The notes below the pieces were generated by a model that was given only the letters and a program-made list of their open reading frames with translations, had not been told where the DNA came from and searched no databases. Below, in pieces: positions 32,710 through 40,098 of a stretch of 64,000 nucleotides of DNA. The position numbers and the translations under genes were made by a program. This DNA comes from Amycolatopsis sp. NBC_01480. Lineage in GTDB: Bacteria; Actinomycetota; Actinomycetes; Mycobacteriales; Pseudonocardiaceae. Each line of letters opens with the position of its first letter. Position 1 is the first letter of the stretch. The stretch spans positions 2,728,001-2,792,000 of the forward strand of contig NZ_CP109442.1 in assembly GCF_036227205.1 (NCBI RefSeq), given 5' to 3'.

Positions 32710-33759
32710 ATGACCTCGTCCCGTACTTCTGATGCCCTCGATCCGTTGCCCCCCAAGGGTAGTGAGTTCGCGGAGCTGTCCCGTCTGATCAAGGCGGCGG
32801 GCCTGCTGGAGCGCCGTCGCAAGAGCTACGGCATCCGGATCGGGCTCAACTTGTTCGCCTTCGCGGCCGGCTGGGTCGCCTTCGTCTACCTCGGCGATTC
32901 CTGGTGGCAGCTGTTCCTCGCCGCCTTCTTCGCGATGATGTTCGCGCAGCTCGCCTTCATCGGCCACGACGCCGGGCACCGCCAGATCTTCGGTACCCAC
33001 AAGGCAAACGACGCCACCGGATTGGTCCACGGTGGACTGACCGGGCTGAGTTACGGCTGGTGGATCGGCACGCACAACCGGCACCACGCCAACCCGAACC
33101 ACGAGGACGAGGACCCGGACGTCGACATCGCCGCCCTCGCCTTCAGCCGCGCGCAGAGCAGTGAGAAGCGCGGTTTTCTCCGCTGGGTGGCCAAATACCA
33201 GGCCTTCCTGTTCTTCCCGCTGCTGTTGCTGGAAGGCCTGAACCTGCACGTGTCCAGTGTGAAGGCGGTCTGGGCCGGTGACGTCCGCCGGCACAAACTG
33301 GAGTCCGCGCTCCTGATCGGCCACCTGGTGGCCTACCTGGCCGCGGTGTTCATCGTGCTGTCACCGCTGACCGGTCTGGTGTTCATCGCCGTGCACCAGT
33401 GTCTTTGGGGCCTGTACATGGGCTCTTCGTTCGCGCCCAACCACAAGGGCATGGAGATGCTGACCAGCGGGCACAAGCTCGACTTCCTGCGCAAGCAGGT
33501 GCTGACCTCGCGCAACATCCGCGGCGGCCCGGTCGTCGACTTCGTCCTCGGCGGCCTGAACTACCAGATCGAGCACCACCTGTTCCCGAGCATGGCCCGG
33601 TCCAACCTCAAGCACGCGCAGGTGATCGTGCGGGAGTTCTGTGCCGAGCGCGGGATTTCCTACGCCGAGTGCGGCTGGGCCCGGTCCTACGGTTACGTGC
33701 TGGAGCACCTGCACTCCGTCGGCGAACCGCTGCGAACACCCGCCCGGGTCTCGGCATGA
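32710..33759 (+). CDS. Membrane fatty-acid (acyl-lipid) desaturase
   Basis: A 349-residue integral membrane di-iron desaturase. The three histidine boxes are HDAGH (86-90), HNRHH (122-126) and QIEHH (near 290); the Gln-led third box is found in acyl-lipid and front-end type desaturases. Hydrophobic segments surround about 45-85 and 205-265. No cytochrome b5 domain, so electrons must come from a separate ferredoxin or similar carrier. ATG 32710. Its stop overlaps the start of a tiny Cys-rich protein (ATGA). Confidence 0.9.
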   Translation: MTSSRTSDALDPLPPKGSEFAELSRLIKAAGLLERRRKSYGIRIGLNLFAFAAGWVAFVYLGDSWWQLFLAAFFAMMFAQLAFIGHDAGHRQIFGTHKANDATGLVHGGLTGLSYGWWIGTHNRHHANPNHEDEDPDVDIAALAFSRAQSSEKRGFLRWVAKYQAFLFFPLLLLEGLNLHVSSVKAVWAGDVRRHKLESALLIGHLVAYLAAVFIVLSPLTGLVFIAVHQCLWGLYMGSSFAPNHKGMEMLTSGHKLDFLRKQVLTSRNIRGGPVVDFVLGGLNYQIEHHLFPSMARSNLKHAQVIVREFCAERGISYAECGWARSYGYVLEHLHSVGEPLRTPARVSA

Positions 33760-33962
33760 CCGCGGCGGACGCACCGGCCGAGACCCTGTCGGAGACACCC
33801 GTCGAGCCGCTGGCGGAGAACGCCTGCCCCAGCTGCCCGCACCCGCTCGATTCCCACGACGTGATCGCGCGCCGCTTCTGCACCGCGACGTCCGCCGGCC
33901 ACCTCGATCGCGGCTGCGTCTGCGGCGCGGCCGTCAACCCCCACGTCAGGAAGAAGCCATGA
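33756..33962 (+). CDS. Small Cys-rich protein coupled to the desaturase
   Basis: A 68-residue protein starting inside the desaturase stop codon. Five cysteines are arranged CPSC, FC, then RGCVCG, enough for a zinc or iron site. It has no signal peptide. The overlap on both ends (ATGA with the desaturase and with the next gene) implies tight co-translation. It could be an electron carrier, chaperone or zinc-binding adaptor for the desaturase; none of these is shown. RGCVC-type tiny proteins are, to my knowledge, uncharacterised. Confidence 0.8.
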   Translation: MTAADAPAETLSETPVEPLAENACPSCPHPLDSHDVIARRFCTATSAGHLDRGCVCGAAVNPHVRKKP

Positions 33963-34114
33963 CCGCACCCGCGCCCGTCACCCGTTATCAGCAACGGATC
34001 GACCGAGTACAGAAAATCGTCCAGGTCCACACCAAGCTCGACGACACCAAGGCCCGCGCCCTCGCGACGGACATGGTGCACGTGCTCGACACCACGCCGG
34101 AGACCGTTCGCTGA
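33959..34114 (+). CDS. 51-residue helical protein, third in the desaturase operon
   Basis: A 51-residue basic/helical protein (RYQQRIDRVQKIVQVHTKLD in part, ALATDMVHVLDTTPE) whose ATG overlaps the preceding stop. No known domain. Too small for automatic gene finders to rank highly, but the ATGA coupling and terminator just after it support it as real. Confidence 0.7.
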   Translation: MTAPAPVTRYQQRIDRVQKIVQVHTKLDDTKARALATDMVHVLDTTPETVR

Positions 34115-34121
34115 AACCCGG

Positions 34122-34152
34122 GCGGCCACCGGTGAGAGCACCTGGTGGCCGC
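34122..34152. terminator. Terminator between desaturase operon and sigma factor gene
   Basis: GCGGCCACC and GGTGGCCGC form a 9-bp stem with a 13-base loop between convergent genes. Confidence 0.7.
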
Positions 34153-34179
34153 TTGGCCATTTCCGTGACGGCAGCCGTC

Positions 34180-35157
34180 TCACGACGGCAAGTCCGGCCA
34201 GGTCTCGGCGAGGCCGAACGCGGGGAACGCCGCGGTGCTGAAGGTGATCACCTCGGCGACCTTGCCTTCCGAAATCCGTAGCGCGTTGATCCCGAAAGCG
34301 CGGAAAACCCCGTCCACGCGGACGTAAGTGGCCAGCGCGGGCAGGCCGTTCGCGGAGATCGGCAGCACGCGGAACGGCGCGGCGTACTCGCCCCGGAACG
34401 CCGGCTCCCAGGCCTTCTGCACCGTCGACAGGCCTGAATACCAGGTGGGCTCCGGTCCGGAGTGACCGCCGGCCCCCGACGCATGGCTACAGCGGACGTC
34501 TTCGCGCAGCAGTTCCGCGAAGGTCGCTTCGTCGTGCTCCACCAACGCCGTCATGTAGCGCGCGACGACAGCGCGTTCCGCTTCGCTCGCTTCGCCGGCC
34601 TGCCACTCCGTACGCCGTGCGGGCAGATGCTCCTTCAGCGCAGCACGGCTGCGTTGAACGGTGCTGTTCACCGAAGCCGGCGTGGTCCCCAGCGTCGCCG
34701 CGGTCTCCCGCGCGGACCAGCCGAGCACGTCACGCAGCAACAACGCCGCCCGTCCGCGCGGCGAAAGGTGCTGGATCGCCGCCAGGAAAGCCAGCTCCAC
34801 GGTCTCGCGCGCGACGACCACGGCGTCCGGCTCCAGCAGGCGGTCCGGGAACGGCTGCAGCCACGGCACCGCCACCGCCGGCTGCGGCGTGAGGTCCGAA
34901 TCGCGCGTCGACGGCAGGTCCAGCACCGGCAGCTCGCGCGGGTGTGCGTCGAGGAAGTCGAGGCACGCGTTCGTCGCGATGCGGTACAGCCACGCCCGCA
35001 CGCTCGCGCGTCCCTCGTACGTCGAACGGCCGCGCCACGCGCGCAGCATCGTCTCCTGGACCAGGTCGTCGGCCTCGTCGAACGAGCCGAGCATCCGGTA
35101 GCAGTGCACCCGCAGCTCCCGCCGGTGCGTCTCGATTTCCGTCGCGAAGTCCGTCAT
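34180..35157 (-). CDS. ECF sigma factor with SnoaL-like C-terminal domain
   Basis: A 325-residue ECF sigma factor. Region 2 (HRRELRVHCYRMLGSFDEADDLVQETMLRAWR in pieces) and region 4 (LSPRGRAALLLRDVLGWSARETA in part, SVNSTVQRSRAALKEHL) are intact. A C-terminal NTF2/SnoaL-like domain (about 200-325) replaces a separate anti-sigma factor, as in SigJ-like and TIGR02960 proteins. Such factors are often self-regulated by that domain. ATG 35157; ATG 35169 is an alternative. The target genes are not visible. Confidence 0.9.
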   Translation of the reverse strand: MTDFATEIETHRRELRVHCYRMLGSFDEADDLVQETMLRAWRGRSTYEGRASVRAWLYRIATNACLDFLDAHPRELPVLDLPSTRDSDLTPQPAVAVPWLQPFPDRLLEPDAVVVARETVELAFLAAIQHLSPRGRAALLLRDVLGWSARETAATLGTTPASVNSTVQRSRAALKEHLPARRTEWQAGEASEAERAVVARYMTALVEHDEATFAELLREDVRCSHASGAGGHSGPEPTWYSGLSTVQKAWEPAFRGEYAAPFRVLPISANGLPALATYVRVDGVFRAFGINALRISEGKVAEVITFSTAAFPAFGLAETWPDLPS

Positions 35158-35364
35158 CGGTTCAACCATGTCCCTTGTGACGGCGGTCCGCGCGAGAACT
35201 GAGCACAGCGCAGGTCAGGAGCGCGTGTGGCGCAAGTTACCCGCACGTAAATAACGCGTCAGCGAGGAGCGCGGGACCGTCAGCGTGGTGTTCACGGCGC
35301 AGGCGGAACGCCGGGCCCGGCAGTCTGCTGGAGGGGTCCGAATGACCCACTCACGGAGGTAACC

Positions 35365-36702
35365 GTGACGCTCAGCGAGCTACTGCCCAGCCTCGGTTGT
35401 GAGGCCGCCGACCACCTCGAACCGGGGCTCTGGCCGCGGAGCACATCCCTGGGCGAAGGCGGTGAGCTGATCTTCGCGGGTGCCCCGGTGAGTCACCTGG
35501 CCGCCCGGTTCGGCACCCCCGCGTACCTCCTCGACGAAGCGCAGGTGCGCGACACGGCCCGCGCGTACCGCCGTGCCCTTCCGGAGGCCGAAGTCGCCTT
35601 CGCGAGCAAGGCGCTGTGTACCCGCGCCGTGCTGCGTTGGGTCGCCGAAGAGGGGCTGTCGCTCGACACCTGCTCCGCGGGCGAGATCGCCGTCGCGCGT
35701 TCCATCGGCTTTCCCGCCGAGCGGATTCTGTTGCACGGCAACGCGAAGACGCCCGAAGACCTGAAGGCCGCGCTCGAGTACGGCGTCCGCCGCATCGTGC
35801 TGGACTCGCTCGACGAGGTCGAGCAGCTCGGCGCCCTCGCCCACGGCGCGCAGGAGGTGATGATCCGCGTGACGCCCGGCGTCACCGGCGACACCCACGC
35901 CGCGATCACCACCGGCACCGAGGGGCAGAAGTTCGGCTTCTCGCTTCGCGACGACGTCCGCGACAACGTGGACCGCGCTGTCGCCGCCGTGCTCGCGCAA
36001 CCCGGGTTGCGGCTGGTCGGGCTGCACTGCCACATCGGCTCGCAGGTCTCGCGCGTGGACCGGTACGAGGAGGCCGCGCGGCGGATGGTCGAGGTGCTCG
36101 TGCGCATCCGCGACACCTACGGCGTCACCCTGCGTGAGCTGGACCTGGGCGGCGGGCACGCCGTGCCTTACCTGGACCGCGAGGCGGCGTTCGACCTCGA
36201 CGGTTACGCGCGCCGGCTCCGGGTGGCGCTGGGGTACGAATGCTCGTCGCACGGATTTCCCTTGCCCCGCTTGACGATCGAGCCCGGCCGCGCGATCGTC
36301 GGGCCGTCCGGGATCACGGTGTACCGGGTGTGCGCGGTCAAGCGCGGCAGCCGCACGTTCGTCGCGGTCGACGGCGGCATGAGCGACAACGCGCGCCCCG
36401 CGCTGTACGGCGCGCGCTACACAGCGCGGCTCGTCGGACGGCACACGAAGGCGGCGCGGCAGCCGGTGACCGTGGTCGGACGGCACTGCGAGTCCGGCGA
36501 CGTGCTGGCCACCGACGTCTGCCTACCGGGCGACATCCACGCGGGCGACCTGCTGGCCGTGCCGTGCACCGGCGCGTACCACCACGCGCTGGCCTCGAAC
36601 TACAACCTCGTGGGGCGCCCGCCGCTGGTCGGCGTCCGCGACGGCCTCGCGACGCTGCTGGTCCCGCGCGAGACCGAGGAAGACCTGCTCCGCCGCTGTT
36701 AG
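35365..36702 (+). CDS. lysA: Diaminopimelate decarboxylase (LysA-type)
   Basis: A 445-residue PLP-dependent group IV decarboxylase that converts meso-diaminopimelate to lysine. PLP lysine K82 (FASKAL), HIGSQ, the glycine-rich LDLGGGHAVPY, EPGRAIVGPSG, and the active-site GRHCESGDVL, then ALASNYN are all present. GTG start with GGAGG 6 bases upstream. It is not beside argS or thrA as many actinobacterial lysA genes are, so it may be a second copy or serve a related substrate. Its stop overlaps the convergent permease stop by 4 bp. Confidence 0.88.
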   Translation: MTLSELLPSLGCEAADHLEPGLWPRSTSLGEGGELIFAGAPVSHLAARFGTPAYLLDEAQVRDTARAYRRALPEAEVAFASKALCTRAVLRWVAEEGLSLDTCSAGEIAVARSIGFPAERILLHGNAKTPEDLKAALEYGVRRIVLDSLDEVEQLGALAHGAQEVMIRVTPGVTGDTHAAITTGTEGQKFGFSLRDDVRDNVDRAVAAVLAQPGLRLVGLHCHIGSQVSRVDRYEEAARRMVEVLVRIRDTYGVTLRELDLGGGHAVPYLDREAAFDLDGYARRLRVALGYECSSHGFPLPRLTIEPGRAIVGPSGITVYRVCAVKRGSRTFVAVDGGMSDNARPALYGARYTARLVGRHTKAARQPVTVVGRHCESGDVLATDVCLPGDIHAGDLLAVPCTGAYHHALASNYNLVGRPPLVGVRDGLATLLVPRETEEDLLRRC

Positions 36703-38240
36703 GCCTCGATGACGTCGCCGCCGCGCGGTACCGAACCGCGCGGCAGGCGGCGGCCGGCGAAGAACTCGCGGCACCAGTGGCGCACGGCGAACATCAGCGG
36801 GAGCCCGATCACGATCGACACCACGCCGATCACCGCCACGCCGCCGATGCCGAAGACCGTGGTCTCCCCGGCGTCCGGCTTCGCGTACTCGCGCACCGCG
36901 AGCACCAGCACGGCCAGGAAGAACAGGCCCCCGACGAGCGGAAGCAGGCCTCGTAAGAAAAAGTGACGCACGCTCGTCAGCAGCGTCCGGCGGAACACCC
37001 AGACGCACGCGAGCGCCGTCATCGTGTACTCGATCGCGATCGTGAGCCCGACGGCGTCCACGGAGTCCGACAGCACGTTGTCGCTCCACACCGCCAGCAA
37101 CACGAACAACGCGAGTGACACGAGCCCGAACGTCCAGGTCGCGACTGTCGGCGTCCGGTATTTCGGGTGCACGCGGCCGAACACCTTCGGCAGCGCGCCG
37201 TGGCTCGCCATCGACAACGTGGTGCGGGCGGCGGGCATGATCGTCGCCTGGCTGGTCGCGGCGCCGCTGGTCAGCACCGAGACGATCAGCAGCAGCCCGA
37301 ACACCCGGCCCAGCCCGGACGAGCCGAACACCGCGCCGCCGAGGCCGGCCAGCACGTCCCCGGAGTTGGCCTCGTTGCCCAGCCCGATGCCGTGTTCGCC
37401 GACTCCCGCGAAGGCGAGCGCGGCGACCGTGACGAGCAGGTAGTTCAGCACCAGCAGCACGGTCGACAACACGGCGGCGCGGCCCGGCGCGTGCCGCGGG
37501 TCGGCGGACTCCTCGTTCACCGACAGCGAGCTTTCCCAGCCCCAGTAGATGAACACGGCCAGCAGCACGGCGGACACGGCCGTCCCGACGCTCACGCCGT
37601 TCGGCCACAGCCAGCTCCACTGCGGCAGGCTCGCCTGCGCGCCCGCGCTGCCGCCGTACACGCGCACGAGCGCGACCACGGAGAACACCACCAGCACGGC
37701 CAGCTCGATGCCGAGCAGGATCCACTGCACCCGCGCGGACACCTCGATGCCGCGGTAGCAGAGCCAGCACAGCGCGAGCAGCCAGACGCCGCCGATCGCG
37801 GTCGTGACGGCGCGGTTGCCCGCGAGGCCGTCGGCGCCGAAGAGCAGCAGCGTGTACCGGCCGGTGAGCGCCGACTGGCTGCTCATCACCAGCAGCTGCG
37901 CGACGGTGACCACCCAGCCCGTCAGCCAGCCGGCGCGGCTGCCGAACGCGCGCGTCGCCCAGGTGAAGTTGGTGCCGCAGTCCGGCTCCGCGGCATTCAG
38001 CTCACGGAACGCAAAAGCCACGAACAGCACCGGCACGAACGAAAGCAGGATGAACGCGGCGGCCTTGAATCCCGTGCCTGCGAGCACGATGAAGCCGAGC
38101 GTTGCCGCAATGGAATATGCGGGCGCCGTCGACGACATCCCGATCACCATCGACGACACCATGCCGAGCGCGCCGCCGCGCAGGCCTTTGGCTTGGACCA
38201 CGGGAGCGATCCCGGGGCCGGGCACGACGGCTTCCGACAT
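36699..38240 (-). CDS. APC-family amino acid permease
   Basis: A 513-residue transporter with about 12 membrane helices. The APC signature appears early (LGMVSSMVIGMSSTAPAYSI in part) with GTNFTWATRAFG, FIYWGWESSLSVNEE and HPKYRTPTVATW. It should import an amino acid or polyamine in symport with protons. ATG 38240 with GGAGG 8 bases upstream. It is divergent from an Lrp/AsnC regulator gene, the usual arrangement for a permease controlled by its substrate. The convergent lysA suggests, weakly, lysine or a related amino acid. Confidence 0.9.
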   Translation of the reverse strand: MSEAVVPGPGIAPVVQAKGLRGGALGMVSSMVIGMSSTAPAYSIAATLGFIVLAGTGFKAAAFILLSFVPVLFVAFAFRELNAAEPDCGTNFTWATRAFGSRAGWLTGWVVTVAQLLVMSSQSALTGRYTLLLFGADGLAGNRAVTTAIGGVWLLALCWLCYRGIEVSARVQWILLGIELAVLVVFSVVALVRVYGGSAGAQASLPQWSWLWPNGVSVGTAVSAVLLAVFIYWGWESSLSVNEESADPRHAPGRAAVLSTVLLVLNYLLVTVAALAFAGVGEHGIGLGNEANSGDVLAGLGGAVFGSSGLGRVFGLLLIVSVLTSGAATSQATIMPAARTTLSMASHGALPKVFGRVHPKYRTPTVATWTFGLVSLALFVLLAVWSDNVLSDSVDAVGLTIAIEYTMTALACVWVFRRTLLTSVRHFFLRGLLPLVGGLFFLAVLVLAVREYAKPDAGETTVFGIGGVAVIGVVSIVIGLPLMFAVRHWCREFFAGRRLPRGSVPRGGDVIEA

Positions 38241-38350
38241 GGCTTTTCCTCCCTTTTTCCGGGGCGAACGCTGCGGCGACGGGCCGGCAAACGTTACCCG
38301 GAGCGCCCGGCGCGACGAGAGCGGCTGTGCCCGGACGCACACCGCGGGCC

Positions 38351-38368
38351 CCGGTGAAAGTTCACCGG
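38351..38368. promoter_or_regulatory. Candidate Lrp/AsnC operator
   Basis: CCGGTGAA-AG-TTCACCGG is a perfect dyad in the 237-bp gap between the permease and Lrp genes. Location and symmetry suit autoregulation plus permease control. Confidence 0.6.
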
Positions 38369-38477
38369 ACCAGCGGCTTGACCACGGTTTGCTGCCGAAC
38401 AGCCCTCCTGCTCGGGCGTCATGGCCGATACGCTGCGCGCTTAAGGAATCACATGCCGAAACACAGGGAGGGACGGC

Positions 38478-38975
38478 ATGGGTGACGAAAACCGCACGAA
38501 GGTCGATGACCAGCGTGCGCCGAAGGCGTTGGACAGCACCGACAGAACCTTGATCGCCTTGCTCCAGCATGACGGGAGGGCGTCGTTCACGGCGCTGGCC
38601 AAGGCGGTCGGGTTATCGGAGGGCGCCGTGCGACAACGGGTCCAGCGGCTGCTGCGCGACGACATGATGCAGATCGTCGCGGTGACCGCACCGGAGAACG
38701 TGGACCTGACCCGGCAGGCGATGATCGGCATCACGGTGAACGGCGACCCGCGTGAAATCGCGACGCGGCTGTCCACACTGGCGCACGTCCACCAGGTGGT
38801 GCTCTGTGCCGGCCGTTTCGATCTGCTGGCCGAACTGATCTGCCGGGACGACGAGCACCTGCTCGAAGTGCTGGGCGAGGAGGTCCGGCCCATCCCCGGG
38901 GTGACGTCGACGGAGCTGTTCGTGTATTTGAAGCTCGCGAAGCAGAACTACGCTTGGGGAAAGCTCACGGCGTGA
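38478..38975 (+). CDS. Lrp/AsnC-family transcriptional regulator
   Basis: A 165-residue regulator: N-terminal winged helix (LDSTDRTLIALLQHDGRASF in part, LSEGAVRQRVQRLL) and C-terminal RAM/AsnC ligand domain (VNGDPREIATRL, VHQVVLCAGRFDLLAELIC in part). It likely binds the 18-bp dyad upstream and controls the divergent permease in response to an amino acid. A clear terminator follows. Confidence 0.9.
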   Translation: MGDENRTKVDDQRAPKALDSTDRTLIALLQHDGRASFTALAKAVGLSEGAVRQRVQRLLRDDMMQIVAVTAPENVDLTRQAMIGITVNGDPREIATRLSTLAHVHQVVLCAGRFDLLAELICRDDEHLLEVLGEEVRPIPGVTSTELFVYLKLAKQNYAWGKLTA

Positions 38976-38981
38976 CCTGTT

Positions 38982-39018
38982 CTCGGAGGCCGCCGATGGG
39001 TTTTCGGTGGCCTCCGAG
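38982..39018. terminator. Bidirectional terminator
   Basis: CTCGGAGGCC and GGCCTCCGAG arms with an inner loop of GCCGATGGGTTTTCGGT lie between the convergent lrp-like and DUF6328 genes. Confidence 0.78.
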
Positions 39019-39036
39019 ACTTGTTTCCGGAGCGGC

Positions 39037-39513
39037 TCAGTCGTGGTCTTGGTCCTGCCGCATCCGGTACGGGATCAGTCCCCAGAGCACCCCGAACAGC
39101 AGCAACGCGACCACCGCGACGATCACCATCGCGACCAGCCCGTAGACGACTTCCGCGATGAGCGCGACCGTCACCGTCATCGCCCCGGCCAGGCAGCCCA
39201 GCCCGACCAGCACGAACCGGTTGCCGACGCGCAGGATCTCGTCGCGCCGCCCGGTCCGGAACAGCACCCGGTGCCAGGCCGCGGGAGCGGTCAGCAGGGC
39301 CGTCGCCGCCACCGTGAGCAGGACGGCGCACAGGTGCAGCGCCTTTTCGAGCCCGCTCGCGCTGTGGAACCGGTCCGTGAACACCACCGTCAGCAGGAAC
39401 CCGAACAGGATCTGCACCCCGGCCTGCGCCACCCGCAACTCCTGGAGCAGCTCGCCGATGTTGCGCTGCAACTTCTGGTTGCGGGTCTCGCCGGTGTCCT
39501 CAGCATCGGTCAT
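39037..39513 (-). CDS. DUF6328-family membrane protein
   Basis: A 158-residue protein with four membrane helices. The family signature ELLQELRVAQAGVQILFGFL and LLTAPAAWHRVLFR places it in DUF6328, an actinobacterial family of unknown role. Ends in an acidic tail (RQDQDHD). ATG 39513. Confidence 0.85.
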   Translation of the reverse strand: MTDAEDTGETRNQKLQRNIGELLQELRVAQAGVQILFGFLLTVVFTDRFHSASGLEKALHLCAVLLTVAATALLTAPAAWHRVLFRTGRRDEILRVGNRFVLVGLGCLAGAMTVTVALIAEVVYGLVAMVIVAVVALLLFGVLWGLIPYRMRQDQDHD

Positions 39514-39615
39514 CTGCAGTCTCCAGCACTAGTGCCCGGCTCCGCGTCACCCCCAGGGACGCCGAGGAAACACTAGGCGGCCTGCCGCACCGGCCGCGAC
39601 TCCAGATTCTGCCGG

Positions 39616-40008
39616 TCAGCCCGCGAGCCAGTCCTCGACGAGCTTTCCCCAGTGGCGGTCGTCCGTGGTCTCCATGAACTCCTTGCGGTCGATCAGCAGG
39701 TACAGCTCGGCGTCGGCGACCTCGAGGATCAACGGTTTCCCAGCGTTCAGCAGCCCGCCGATGAACCGCCCGTACAGGCCGGTGAACTCGACTCGCACGC
39801 TCTTGACGTCCTCGCGGCGCAAGACGAGATCGTCATTGTCGCCCCAATTGCCCAGCACCAGGCGATCGTCGTACAGAGTGATTTCGCCGCGGCGCTGGAA
39901 AATCGCCTTCTGACTGACGCCGGCGGCGATCGAGTCGGCGCCCGTGCGACGGGCGAGGACATCGGCGGTCTGTCCGACATAAGTGGCGTTGGCCAGCACG
40001 TTTCCCAT
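39616..40008 (-). CDS. PH-like domain protein of unknown function
   Basis: A 130-residue protein. The middle (ITLYDDRLVLGNWG, LVLRREDVKSVRVEFTG, PLILEVADAELYLLID) has the beta-strand rhythm of a bacterial PH-like domain. No membrane segment or catalytic motif. ATG 40008. Neighbours give no functional hint. Confidence 0.65.
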   Translation of the reverse strand: MGNVLANATYVGQTADVLARRTGADSIAAGVSQKAIFQRRGEITLYDDRLVLGNWGDNDDLVLRREDVKSVRVEFTGLYGRFIGGLLNAGKPLILEVADAELYLLIDRKEFMETTDDRHWGKLVEDWLAG

Positions 40009-40098
40009 CTGGCCAACGTGTCAGCCGGCGGCGTCGCGGCGCATCGCTCGAAGGGAGCCGATCGATCGACTTTCGGCTAAACCGGCCTGGTCGAACGG

